Source: Chrysophaeum taylorii
Lineage: Eukaryota > Sar > Pelagophyceae > Pelagomonadales > Pelagomonadaceae
Assembly (NCBI GenBank): GCA_029834535.1
Contig: JAQMWT010000362.1
Span: 372,001 to 436,000 of the forward strand
DNA length: 64,000 bases
Reading direction: 5' to 3'
Part shown: positions 47,701 to 57,832 of the stretch, piece by piece
Layout of the letters: each line of letters opens with the position of its first letter
Numbering within the stretch: the first letter of the stretch is position 1
Translations under genes and position numbers: made by a program
Notes under the pieces: generated by a model
What the model saw: the letters and a program-made list of their open reading frames with translations, nothing else
Databases searched by the model: none
What the model was told of the DNA's origin: nothing

Positions 47701-50700
47701 TTCTGGGCGTCACGCGGGCGGCCAGCTCGATTCTGTTTTCGAGCGACGCCGCGCAGAACAGCCTCACGGTCGTTTCGCAACTCCTGGATTCGTCTCTCTT
47801 TACATCAACTTCATCGGAGGAGGACGACTTTGTTTACACCGCGGCGAGCGCGAGCGCGAACGTGTCGCTCACGATCGACAGCTTCACGAACGCCCTGATC
47901 GCGCCCCTCGTCCCCGACGAATTTGCCACTACCACGTACACGCCAAACTTGCGCGTGAGCACGCGGAAAAATTCGGGCCGCGACGCGATAGACTTGGAGG
48001 CCGCGCCCGGATCTAACGCGCGCGCGACGGTGCCCGCGCAGCCGCAGCAGTACGGCGCGGCGGTGTCGGAAGTCAGCGTGAACACTCATCGGCTCGAAGA
48101 GGACGGCGGCGAGCTGTCGTCGACGTCGGTGTTGCGCTTCGGGCTCACGACCTCCTCGCTGACCGTCTCGGGTCGGAACACGACGGCCTCGTTACGTTTC
48201 CCGACCTCGAACGCGACGTCCGCGCCGACAGCGATGCCTCTTCGCGAGAACGTGACCATCGCGTGTCCCTGGAACTTCCGGGGCGTGGCCCAAGCCTACT
48301 GCGAGGCGGAGAATCGGACGATTTCTCGCCAGTGCAACGGCACCAAGGTCGAGGAGACCATCGGGTGCGGCGTCGCGAGCCGCGACGCGTGCGTGACGTG
48401 GGATGGGCAGTCGTGGGCGGTCGAGACGTGCGTCCGCAACCCCGATGCCTCCACCGAGGCGAGCACCGTGTGCGACTGCACGGTGGACTTCGCGTACGTC
48501 TCGAATTTTGACGACGACGCGGAAGAGGACGACGCGCTGGAAGACGACGACGACGAAATTTCGGAAACGACGAGCGAAGACTACGCGACCAAAGGTGTCT
48601 TCCAGACGTACGGCCAGCTGTTCGCGAGGAACGTGTTTGGTGGGTCGATCAACCCGCGTCGGTCCCGCATCATGATCATCGTCCTCTGCGTCTTCTACGC
48701 GGTTATCTCGGTCCTGATGTACGCGAGCGATCGTTTCGACAGGCGGGACCTCGAGCTCAAAGCGACGACGACGGCCGCGAGACCACCCGGAGGAGGCACG
48801 CCGAGCAGTCCCGACACGCCACCCGACGGATCGAGCGCGGCCCTCGACGACGCCGTGTTCGTCGTCGTCGAGGACGATTCCCCGCAGTACGAAACGGGAA
48901 GGCGGTTGTCGCGGTCCAAGTCGGAGCGCGTGCGAGTCGCGACCGCGCTCGCGCAGACGCGGGCGACCGTGGCTGAAACGTATCTGGATCCCGAGCGGCC
49001 GAGCTGGCGGAAGCGATTCTTGGCCGCCATGGCTCAGCACCACCCGTTCGCGTCGATCTGGACGGCGTACAATCCGCGCAAGCCGCGGTACGCGCGGGTG
49101 ATGGTGTTGGGGCTGGAGATGTTGTTGATAGGCGCGAGCTACACGTTCGAGAAGCAGTTTGAATTTCCCGATCCGAATTGCCGCGAAAAGCAGTCGCGCG
49201 AGCGGTGCCTGGACCGCACGACGTTTACCGGACGGAACATGTGCAAGTGGAACGAGAACCGGGGGGAGTGCAAGTACAACCCGCCGCCCGAAGACAGCTA
49301 CCGGCGGCCCGAACACTTCTTCGTGCTGTTGGTGACGACGCTCGTGGTCTTTTTGATGCTGGTCGTCCTGGAAGAGTCTTTCGACGTCGTCGCGAAGACG
49401 GACGCGTTTCGGATTTACCTCACGCGGTCGGCGGCGCAGGCGTCGTCGTCGGGAGGCGCGCCTCCGGACGTCCAACAACATCCGCGCGCGTCGGCCGAGC
49501 AACGCGCGTCCTTCTACAAGGGCCGCGTCTCGAGAACGTCGTTCGGCTTTAGAGGCAGGCCGAGCCGCGGCGAGTCGATGGTCGTCGTGCACGGGGACCG
49601 GAAAGTGCGGTACGGCGCGCCGCCGCCCGCGTCGTCGTCGTACGGGAGGCACACGTTGCGGAGGCTGCCGCTCGTCCGGAAACCGAAGCACATTCGCGAG
49701 GAGGCGCGGGAGCGGACGCCCGACGTCGCGATCGCCGTCGCCGCGCGATACGAGGAGATTCGAACCGACGTCCGAGAGGCCTCGGCTCTCCAGAACGTCG
49801 TCGGCGCGCGGCGCGTCCAGATCCTCTACGAGATCGAGAGGGATTTCGTGCGCAAGTGGGGATACTCGACCGACGTCAAAGTTTTGAAAGCCAACGTGTA
49901 TCGCGTCGTCCTCGAAGCCCTCGAGTTGGCGCGCCAGTGGGACGACATCATCGAGCGCATCCATGACCCCGACCAGGTCCGACGTCTCGTGACCGAGTTC
50001 GCGCGCGTCGCCTCGCTGTCGCCGGTCGAGCGCAAAGTCTACGAGCGCACGGTGCGAGAGGGGTTCTTCGACGGAGATTCGAACGACGACGAGGACGAGG
50101 ACGAACACCGCGAGAATCGAAAGAACCGACCCGTCGTCACGGCGTGCGCGCTGCTCCTATTTTCCGGATTCCTGTTTCTCCCGTCGCTCTACCTGTGCGT
50201 CTACGCTACGAACGTCGGCCGCGGAGAAACGATTAACTGGCTCGTTTCGACCGCTTTCCTCGTCGCTATCCTCTACGCGCTCGCGATACCGCTCCAGATA
50301 TTCCTCGTCCGCGTCGTCTTGCCCTCGCTCATCCTCGACAAACTCCACCACAACCCCCGGCTCAACGCGGCCTCCTACCCCTTCGCGACGCCTCTTCCCC
50401 TCGACGCCCTCGACTTTCTCCTCGATCTCCGGCCCGAACTCGGCCCGATCGTCGACGACTCCGAGGACAGATTCGTCGCCGAGCTCAAGCGCATGAAAGA
50501 CCACAAGGAGGACATCCCGCTTCACATCCTCGAGGAGATTTCGACCGACATGCGCTGGCAGCGCGTCGCGATCGTCGCCGCCGGCCTCTTCCTCGCGGGC
50601 GGCCTGCTCGCGCTCCCCCAGGTCGTCCAGGATACCATCTTCGGCGAGATCGCGATGCTCGCGCCCCTCGGGGCCTTCTACTTTCTCCTCAACATCACCG

Positions 50701-51080
50701 GCTCCAAGGACGACTGGAACTCGGCCGTCCTCGCCCTCGTCACCCTCGTGCTCTCCGCCGCCTTTGTCGTCGCCCTCTCGAACCTCGTCGCCTGGCTCCA
50801 CAACGCGATCCTCAGCGCCCGCGGTGCGCGCCTCCGAAACAGGCGCGTCGTCACCTCCAGCCTCGAAAGTTCCGTCGACAACTCTGCCGCCGCCGCCGCC
50901 GCCGCCGCCTCCTCCGAGCGGGATTCCTCGAAACACCTCGTCGCGTCGTCTGCTTCCGAATCCGCTTCTGCAACCGATCCGGGGGACGACGACGCCGCCG
51001 CCGCCGTCAATTTCGACGACTCCGCATCCGATCCGGGTGACGACCTCGTCGCCGATCATCGATCGGGGGACGACGCTTGA
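41710..51080 (+). CDS. Polycystin-1/REJ-like giant membrane protein (vWA, Pro-repeat stalk, REJ, GPS, multi-TM)
   Basis: 3,098 residues from two exons (41710-47138, 47213-51080; 9,297 nt, in frame). Order: a short start without a clear signal peptide (MGAVLAAETVAPS); a possible lectin/LamG-like region split by Tyr-rich repeats (residues ~125-245); a vWA-like domain with MIDAS text AMDESGSMFGEQ (~311-545); a Pro/Thr stalk of SPTP and PDPTRAPV repeats (~557-965); a REJ-type region (~1160-2100) including NEPPLRYRFEVAGG across the splice; a GPS-like Cys/Trp motif (CVTWDGQSW, ending TVCDCTVDF, ~2195-2240); then about nine to eleven hydrophobic segments from MIIVLCVFYAVISVLMYAS to VLSAAFVVALSNLVAWL, and an acidic tail. 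The order follows polycystin-1 family proteins, which act in adhesion or calcium signalling. A PLAT domain was not recognised. Confidence 0.8.
42084..42440 (+). repeat. 57-bp coding tandem repeat (Tyr-rich) in polycystin-like gene
   Basis: The unit EGSTTYDTYLRNSTYSYDY (19 residues) occurs nearly exactly two to three times, flanked by partial or drifted units (EGSTYSYDYEGSTYDLY). The DNA units near 42180-42300 are almost identical, which means recent expansion or homogenisation. Confidence 0.85.
43540..43722 (+). repeat. 96-bp coding duplication in the Pro-rich stalk
   Basis: KPSPLPTPVPTVFVDSTPRP followed by SPQATA occurs twice, offset by about 32 residues, with near-identical DNA. It is part of the Pro/Thr stalk. 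Confidence 0.8.
44220..44560 (+). repeat. 24-bp coding tandem array (PDPTRAPV) in the Pro-rich stalk
   Basis: About twelve units of PDPTRAPV (two are nine residues with an added Leu) occur in a row. Two DNA variants of the unit are each homogenised locally (GCGGGCGCCAGTA-type and GCGTGCGCCGGTA-type), showing stepwise expansion. Confidence 0.88.
47139..47212 (+). other. Polycystin-like gene intron (74 bp, GT-AG)
   Basis: Starts GTGATTCGCG, contains (TTA)n and ends CACCACCGCAG. Removal joins NEPPLR to YRFEVAGGQV, restoring REJ-type text, and gives a total length divisible by three. Confidence 0.9.
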
Positions 51081-51189
51081 GGATGTCGGTCGGTCACTTT
51101 GCCGCCTCCTCCTCCTCCTCCTCCTCCTCCTCCCGTTTTGCGAGCGACTATCCCAGTCGCCCCGACCGACCATGCATGCTACGGCTTTA

Positions 51190-52149
51190 TTATTCTGGCT
51201 TGTTCGCTTCTTCTTCTGGGGGTGGTGGTGGTGCCGGTTCCTCCTCGTCGTTTCTATCGTCGGGAAGAGAGGAGGCTGCTGCTTTGTCCTCGATAGCGTC
51301 CTCGAGAGCGCGCTCGAGGATCGTCTTCTCGGCGGAGCGGGCCCCGCGCTCGATTCCCGTGCCAAAGTCGAGGGCCTTCGTAGCGAAGCGCGCCGCGCGC
51401 CATAAGGACTGGCCAAAGGCGCCGGCCCCGAAAGAGGCCTGGGCGTCGAAGGTGTCGTCGTCTTCTTCCTTCGAGGTCGGCTCCGGCGCGAGGAAGCCGT
51501 ACGCGTAGCAGAGACCAACCGTTGCCGCGTCGATCCACCAAATCGCGGCGGGGTCTTTGGTCGCGACGGGCGCGGCGAGGCTGGCGACAAGGGTCGCATA
51601 GAAGGCGGTGTCGAGCGCGCGCTTCTCGTTGGCGCGGAGGGGCTTGATCGAGCGGAGGGAGGGAACGACGAAGAGCCACCAGCTCCAAAAGCCCAGAACC
51701 TGGATGGACAAGTCGAGGTGCAGGCCGGGCACGGCGTCGTAGACGCAGAGGAGGGAAACAGCGACGGTCGCGTACGCCTGGCCGCGGAACAACCACTTGA
51801 GCCAGTCGCGCATGACGGCGCGCTTCTCGACGTAGGCGACGGCCTCCTTCTTCGCAATCAGGTCCTCGAGGGCCTCGTCGCGCACCGCGCCTCGCTTGCC
51901 GCGGAGCTCGACGAGCTCGCGTTCGACGTTGATCAACTTGGCGGGGTTCAACAAGGCGTCGAGGGAGGCACCGCCGGTCGCTTCCGCGACTTCAAGCGCG
52001 ACGCGCTGCACGAGCGGGTCGTCGCTCGTCAGCACCTCGGGCTCCGAGAAGAGCCGCCTCGGAGGAGGAGGCTCATTCCGCTTCTGCGGCACGAACCCCA
52101 AGACCACGACGACGACGACGCTCCACGCGATGATGATCCTCAACAACAT
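51190..52149 (-). CDS. Plastid-targeted membrane protein of unknown function
   Basis: 319 residues from the Met at 52149 (MLLRIIIAWSVVVV); an earlier Met at 52167 is possible. The start is a strong signal peptide followed by LGFVPQKR, i.e. Phe after the likely cleavage site, a mark of secondary-plastid import. The mature part has a helical region (PAKLINVERELVELRGKR), then three or four hydrophobic segments (AYATVAVSLLCVYDAVPG, FWSWWLFVVPSL, TAFYATLVASLAAPV, WWIDAATVGLCYAYGFL) and an acidic, Pro-rich tail. I do not recognise the family. It is divergent from the BART-WW gene with 55 bp between starts. Confidence 0.65.
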   Translation of the reverse strand: MLLRIIIAWSVVVVVVLGFVPQKRNEPPPPRRLFSEPEVLTSDDPLVQRVALEVAEATGGASLDALLNPAKLINVERELVELRGKRGAVRDEALEDLIAKKEAVAYVEKRAVMRDWLKWLFRGQAYATVAVSLLCVYDAVPGLHLDLSIQVLGFWSWWLFVVPSLRSIKPLRANEKRALDTAFYATLVASLAAPVATKDPAAIWWIDAATVGLCYAYGFLAPEPTSKEEDDDTFDAQASFGAGAFGQSLWRAARFATKALDFGTGIERGARSAEKTILERALEDAIEDKAAASSLPDDRNDEEEPAPPPPPEEEANKPE

Positions 52150-52204
52150 GACGCCACGTGACGTCACACCCGAAGAGACGTATTATTAGCGCCACCACCA
52201 CCAG

Positions 52205-54031
52205 ATGGGCAACGACGACGACATGAGCGAAATCCTCGCCACGGCGCTCCACAACTTTGTGGTGGACGGGGGCTGGGGCGAGATTCGGTCCTTCTTCGAC
52301 GAGCACGCTTTGCTGTTCGGGTCCGACTCCGGCGGGGTCGTCGAGGGAGAGTTCGGAGAGGGCGAGTACGCCTTGTTCGTCAAGTTCCGGGACCTCGCGG
52401 CGACGACGCTCGACGGGCTGTTGAGGGAGCTCGGGTGCGCGTCGGATGCCGACGAGGACAGGCTGGCGGAGTGGCTCCGCAAGCACGCGGCGTCGCCGGC
52501 CAACGGCCCGCGAGAGGAGCTCGCAAAGACGTTGTTGTCCGACGTCCTCGGCGTCGCCGACTTCGCAACGTTTGTGCGCATGATGCGCCGCCATAACGAC
52601 GAAATCGAGATCCTCGAGGCGGCGGGGGCTCCGAAGCCCCCGAGCAAGCACGTCCCGATGGCGCCGTCGTTCGACGCTGCAGCCGACCAAAGCCTCGGCG
52701 AAAACGACTGGGAGCTCCAACACGCCATCGCGCAGTCGATTCTGTCGGCGCATCAGGCTGGCAAACTCCGCGAGCAGGATCAGGCCTACGTCGGGTGGGC
52801 TCTGGCGCTCGTGAGCGTCGCGGCGGACGACGACGGCGCGCTCTGGCGAGACGATCCCGCGAGAGCCCGCGAGCTGTACCGAGATTTGGCCGTCCAACGA
52901 TTTAACGTCGACCTCAGCGTCGCGCAGCGCACTGTCTTCGAGGAGCGCGCCGCGAGGGCCGAGGCCGCGAGGTCGGCGGTCGAAGAGGCGGGGGGCACGC
53001 ACGACGCGAGGGTCAAGGCGACGCTGTCGCGCTGCGACGACCTCCAGCGAGAGGTCGCCGTCTCGCGCGGCGCGTGCGTCAGGAACGAGGGTCTTCCCGA
53101 TGCCAACCTCGAGCTCTCCTACCTCCTCATCAAAAATCTGCTGGCAAAACGAGAGGACCTCACGCACCACGTCGTCGAAATCTACGATGCCATCCACGCC
53201 GCGCGACCCCACGGCGGCGCGTCGCACCTCCGCCAAGAAAAAGACCAAGAAGAAGAAGAAGTATGCGGCGGCGGCGGTTCAGAAGGGCATCACTCCGACG
53301 GACCCATCTTTGACTTGGTGCGATGGTGTTCGCTCGAGGCCGAGCTCGCGACCGTGCGGAAGCGCCTCGACACGATGCTCACCACGGGCACCGACGCGCC
53401 CGCCGCATCGCCGGGGGTCTGGCACGAATACGTGGACGCGAACACAAACTACCCGTACTACGTCAACTCGGTCACGGGCGAGTCCCAATGGCACCAGCCG
53501 TCCGACTTTGCTGTTGTTGCTGCCGCCACAGACAAGGACCAGGATGCGCCACCCATCGTCGCCGAAGCCAAGGTGGCCGACGACCACGACCTCGACGCGC
53601 AGCGCGACGTCAAGAAGCAGGAGCCCTCCGAACCCACCGTCTCCTCGGATAATGATGTCAAGGACACGCTGCGGTCGGCCAAGGCGAGCGACGTCTCTGC
53701 TAGCCTCCGCTCGCTACGGGATGCCAAGTCGGAGCAGCAGCAGCAGCAGCAGGTGCCGCCGCCGCCCGTCGGCCTGCCTTCGGCCATCCCGACGTGGGGT
53801 CGGCGGCTGTCGCCCCTCAACAAGAGTGAGACCAAACCGACCGAGGACGAAAAGCGGAACGAGAGCCCCGCCGAAAACCCCACCGTCTCCAGGAAGAAGG
53901 CGGGCATGGTCCTTAGCCCCATCGCCCTCGACTACCTCAAGAAGCGCGACATCGAACTTGCCGAACTTCCCTGCGCGGCAACCATCACGGCGGTCCCGAA
54001 TCTTCTCACGACCAAAACCCACCCCGCCTGA
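52205..54031 (+). CDS. BART-domain (CFAP36/ARL2BP-like) protein with a WW domain
   Basis: 608 residues. Residues ~8-125 form a BART-like domain (GWGEIRSFFDEHALLFGSD, EYALFVKFRDLAATTLDGLL, LLSDVLGVADFATFVRMM), the fold that binds ARL2/ARL3 GTPases and is found in the ciliary protein CFAP36. The middle is helical with a coiled coil (FEERAARAEAARSAVEEAGG). A WW domain lies near residues 402-435 (GVWHEYVDANTNYPYYVNS, then GESQWHQP), a Pro-ligand binder. The C-terminus is charged and Pro/Gln-rich. Near 53225-53290 the reading is low complexity (EKDQEEEEVCGGGG) and another frame there encodes Lys runs, so a small intron or indel is possible. Inference: a ciliary or trafficking adaptor. Confidence 0.65.
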   Translation: MGNDDDMSEILATALHNFVVDGGWGEIRSFFDEHALLFGSDSGGVVEGEFGEGEYALFVKFRDLAATTLDGLLRELGCASDADEDRLAEWLRKHAASPANGPREELAKTLLSDVLGVADFATFVRMMRRHNDEIEILEAAGAPKPPSKHVPMAPSFDAAADQSLGENDWELQHAIAQSILSAHQAGKLREQDQAYVGWALALVSVAADDDGALWRDDPARARELYRDLAVQRFNVDLSVAQRTVFEERAARAEAARSAVEEAGGTHDARVKATLSRCDDLQREVAVSRGACVRNEGLPDANLELSYLLIKNLLAKREDLTHHVVEIYDAIHAARPHGGASHLRQEKDQEEEEVCGGGGSEGHHSDGPIFDLVRWCSLEAELATVRKRLDTMLTTGTDAPAASPGVWHEYVDANTNYPYYVNSVTGESQWHQPSDFAVVAAATDKDQDAPPIVAEAKVADDHDLDAQRDVKKQEPSEPTVSSDNDVKDTLRSAKASDVSASLRSLRDAKSEQQQQQQVPPPPVGLPSAIPTWGRRLSPLNKSETKPTEDEKRNESPAENPTVSRKKAGMVLSPIALDYLKKRDIELAELPCAATITAVPNLLTTKTHPA

Positions 54032-54079
54032 TTGATTTATTTTCCATTCGGTCGGTCGTCTCCTAGGTGTAGTATTCAC

Positions 54080-54210
54080 GTTGTGGAGAGACGACCCGAC
54101 CCTAGCCGAACCGACCCCACTCTAACCGCACCAAACCGAACCGACCCTACCCGAACCAAACCGAACCTCACACAAGTGGTGGTGGCAGGCAGGCAGGCAG
54201 GCAGGAGGGC
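54080..54210. repeat. Degenerate CCGAACCGACCCTA-type and (GGCA)n repeats
   Basis: Between about 54090 and 54175, units such as CCGAACCGACC and CGAACCAAACC recur imperfectly; (GGCA)n follows at 54185-54205. They lie in the convergent spacer before the next gene's stop at 54270. Confidence 0.7.
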
Positions 54211-54269
54211 GAAGGCGAAGGTCGGTTGGTCGATCGGAAGCCCATATCGATCGGACAAGTCAAACAACG

Positions 54270-55961
54270 TCAGAGTTGAATCTGCGCGCAGGCGATGTAC
54301 ATGGCGAAAGGGGCGTTGTCCGGGGCCTGGGGTGCGGTATGATTGTGCTGGTGCTGCTTGTAAACGTCGGTACTGAGTGAAAAGTCGACGCGCGTGCCGA
54401 GGTCGACGGGAGTGAGCAAGGCGGTCGCGTGAAACTTGAGGTGTGAGCTCGGGTCGTCCTCGTGAGAGCCGAGGAGGCAGTCGAGGAGGAGGTCGGGGGG
54501 GGGGGAGTCGGCGTGAATAACGCCGCGAAGCGTCGATCCGTCGAGCTTGACGACGGTCCCTCGATAGCGCGGTCGTCCGCGCGGAAGAAAGTCGTGGAGC
54601 GGCGGACCCGGGTCGTCCTTGAGCCTTTCGAGGTACGTCCCGTTGAAAATTCCCGGCGTCCTCGCGGTCGAAACGACGTACGAGACGCGGTCCCCGACGC
54701 TGAAGGCGGCGCAGTCCTTGACGTAGAGCGACGGCGGCGAAACGTTGCTCTCGTCAAACGTCGAAAGGTCCTCTCGCGCGAGGCCGTGGTGCGAGGTTTT
54801 CCAAATGAGGGTTCCGGTCCTTCGTTCCCCGGACCGCGATGCCAGTTCCCGGCTACCTGCGGCCATTTTTTTCGCCGGAGGTTCTTCGGCCTTGGACGAC
54901 GACGACGACGACGACGTCGAGGGCGAGATCGTTGTTTCGTCCGGGCGGTCGCGCTTCTGAGACGGTGGCTGCGGCTTGCGTTCGAGCGCGAGGATCCATT
55001 CTTTCGCGATCGGGCCGAGCGGTGTGTCGGCGAAACGCGCGAGCCATTGCCGCAGGATCTGGAGCGCGACGCGCGTGTCGTCGTCGCGGTGCCGCCTTTC
55101 GACGAGCGAGGTCGCGCACGCGGGCGTGACGTCGACGGCCGCTGCGAACGCCGCGGGCATGCGCTTCAGGATGGCCGCGGCCACTAGGAGCCCCGTGTCG
55201 GCGAGTTCGCTGCCCGCGAGTGCGAGGTAGTCGTTGAGACACTGGCGCGCGGCATTCTGCTGCGCCCGTTCGATTTGCGACCCCCGGGGAGCCGACGCGA
55301 GCTCGAGGCGGTGCTCGTCGGCGAGCCATAGCTCGGGCCGAGCGTCTAAAAACTCGTCGAAGCTCCGCTTCACGAGGCCCCCAAAGCTCCCCGTGCGGGC
55401 CTCGTCGTGCGCCCACGCGAGTCGCTCGAGCGCGCGCTTTGCCTCTCGCCCCTCCTCGGCCGCGTAAGACCGGATCTCCTTTGGCGACCCCGCAACGATC
55501 CGACGCGCCATCTCGCGCGCGCACGTCCCGCGGCTCTGGATTACGGCGAGGATCGCGTCCTCGGCGATCGTGGTCGCGAGCTCCTCGGTCAGCCGCCCGT
55601 GCCGCTCGAACAGGCACTCCCCTACCTTGCGCGCAGCGCCCAGCGCCTCGGCCGTCTCCGCGCCGCCGCGACGCACGCGCCGCGCGGCCTCCACCGCCTC
55701 GCGCAGCACGACGGCGAGCTCGTCTTCTTCCACGCTCGGCTCGTCCTCCTCCACAGCCGCCGACTTCCGCTCTTGGAGCCACCGCTTGAACCGCTTCGCG
55801 GCGAGCACCTTGACCCCCGACGAACTTACGAGGGCTTCGATGTCCTCGTCGGCGGCCTCCACGAGGTCCTCGAGGAAGTCGGCGGCCTCGCACACGCGTT
55901 CCACCAGCTTGGCGGGAAAGTTCGCCCGGGACAAGGTCTCCGCGAGCCCTTCGTTCCCCAT
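54270..55961 (-). CDS. Protein of unknown function with possible cold-shock/OB-fold C-terminus
   Basis: 563 residues from the Met at 55961 (MGNEGLAETLSRANFP); an upstream Met at 56042 adds a hydrophobic stretch that is less likely coding. The N-terminal ~370 residues are helical and Ala/Arg/Glu-rich (EALVSSSGVKVLAAKRFKRW, TCAREMARRIVAGSPKEIRS) without a known domain. After a Ser/Lys linker, residues ~400-555 contain two beta-rich segments: GTLIWKTSHHGLARED with FSVGDRVSYVVS, and YRGTVVKLDGSTLRGVIHAD with LKFHATALL then LGTRVDFSLST. The FH plus G..V.F.L pattern resembles cold-shock domains such as those in CSDE1. RNA binding is an inference. Confidence 0.5.
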   Translation of the reverse strand: MGNEGLAETLSRANFPAKLVERVCEAADFLEDLVEAADEDIEALVSSSGVKVLAAKRFKRWLQERKSAAVEEDEPSVEEDELAVVLREAVEAARRVRRGGAETAEALGAARKVGECLFERHGRLTEELATTIAEDAILAVIQSRGTCAREMARRIVAGSPKEIRSYAAEEGREAKRALERLAWAHDEARTGSFGGLVKRSFDEFLDARPELWLADEHRLELASAPRGSQIERAQQNAARQCLNDYLALAGSELADTGLLVAAAILKRMPAAFAAAVDVTPACATSLVERRHRDDDTRVALQILRQWLARFADTPLGPIAKEWILALERKPQPPSQKRDRPDETTISPSTSSSSSSSKAEEPPAKKMAAGSRELASRSGERRTGTLIWKTSHHGLAREDLSTFDESNVSPPSLYVKDCAAFSVGDRVSYVVSTARTPGIFNGTYLERLKDDPGPPLHDFLPRGRPRYRGTVVKLDGSTLRGVIHADSPPPDLLLDCLLGSHEDDPSSHLKFHATALLTPVDLGTRVDFSLSTDVYKQHQHNHTAPQAPDNAPFAMYIACAQIQL

Positions 55962-56177
55962 ATACTTTCCCTTCTTCTTGTTGGTGCCAAAGCTCAACAC
56001 ACGCCACAAAACTAGTAATAATAATAAGGCTTCTCCACCCACTTTTATTATTACTTAGTGACTACACTGCACTGACGATGAGATAATAAGCTGCTGTTTC
56101 TGGCTCGGAAGAAGAAGGAGCACGAGGGGATCCTCCGATCCATGCGTGGTGTCCCTCCCGATCGTCGTCTTTGGACG

Positions 56178-57798
56178 CTAGTCAAACTCGCCGTCGAAGC
56201 CGTTGAAGCCGGCGAGCTTGAAGATGATGTAGTAGCGTTTGTCGACGACCTGCTGGCACCAGTTCCAGGCCGAGGTGAGGCGGCCGTCGACGCAGGAGCC
56301 GGCGTCGTAGAAGTTGTCGGCGCCCGAGCCGTCGAAGGCATGGCGAAAGAAGTCGGCGAGGACGGCGATGCGAAAGCGCTCGGGCGAGCCGAACATGCGG
56401 TCGACGAGGGCTTTGACGTGGATGTCGTCGTCGCAGAGGCGGATCGCGCGGGCGAGGACGGTGACGAGGGGTCGGAGGATCCTGGCGACCTGGGCGTACT
56501 TGTCGAGGAAGGTGAGGGCGTTGGGGACGTTGTGGTCGGCTGCGGACGGACGAGAGGGGCGTCAGGACAGGAATACGCGGCGAAAAGAAAAGAAAAAAAG
56601 ACGCACCCATGTGGACCATGGAGCTTCCGATCCATTTACGGGCCGCGGCGGCGGCGACGGCGGTCGTCGTCGTCGTCGTCTTGGTCGCGTCCTCGCGCTC
56701 GTCCTTGAGGATGGAAAGCATGGCCGAGTAGGTGCGCGGGGAGGACTGGACGCGCTGGAGGCCCTGGCCCGTGTCGCGGAGGTCGTAGGGGGCGTCGCCA
56801 GACAAAAGGTCGGCCTCGGCGAGGTGCCAGAGGCGGAACATGTCGTCGACGACGGCGCGCCAGAGCGAGAGGGACTGCTCGGCGAAGCGGTACTGGCGGG
56901 CGTGCGAGTGCGAGAGGCGGGCGCCGGAATCGCCGTGCTCGATCGCGAGGGAGTCGGCCGAGGCGGCATCGTCGGGGTCGAAGTGTTCGCGGAGCATGGC
57001 GAGGGTTTGGTCGATCGGGAGGCGGTTCGAGTTAAGGTAACTCTCGTTGTCGCATATCGAGCACAAGCAAAGCTCGACGTCGTCGACGGAGAGTCTGTCG
57101 GACGCGTAGCGTCGGCCCAACACCTTAACGGCGTGATCCTTGCGGCGGATCATGTGCTGGATCTGGGCGCGAGACTTGGTCGGGTCCGGAAGGACCTCGC
57201 TCGCGGCGTCGCGGACGAGCGGGTCGTCGAGAAGCCGCAGGCCGCCGCGCTCTTTCAGGAGTCCGTAGACCGTCTTGACGGGCGCGACGAGATCCACGCC
57301 CAGAGCGTCGCGGATCTCGTCGATCGAGGCGTCCTGGAGCAGGTAGACGAGCTGGCCGTATTCGGATCGCATCTTTTCGGGGTTGAGGATCTTGTAGCGA
57401 CGCGCGATCTCGAAGCAGCGTTGCAGGAACTTGGCGTGCTGCGACGCGTCGTTGTCTGTCGCCGTGCGCTGGCCCTCCTCGTAGTCGACCGAGACGATAA
57501 GGCCCGTCAGGATCCCGGCGATCCCCTGGAGCTGGAGCTGCTTTCGCCGCGCGGGCTTTTTTCGGACCGTTTCGTTGTCTACGCGATCCACGTATCCAGA
57601 CACCTTAACCGCGGCCTCGACGAGCCGCAGTACCTTGCGCTCGCCGTAGCTCAGCCGCAACGGCACGAACTTAGCTCGTTCCGCGTAGCTTTTCCGGTGG
57701 TGGTGGTTCTCGATGTGGTCCTCGGTCGAGGGGCGCTCCCCCTCGTCGTCGTCGACGACCATCGGGTCCTCCGCCTCCGACTCGTCCTCCTCGGGCGC

Positions 57799-57832
<34 letters not shown>

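Noticed and set aside
48192-50108. 638-residue minus-strand open frame
   Set aside because: Arg/Val-rich shadow of the polycystin-like exon 2.
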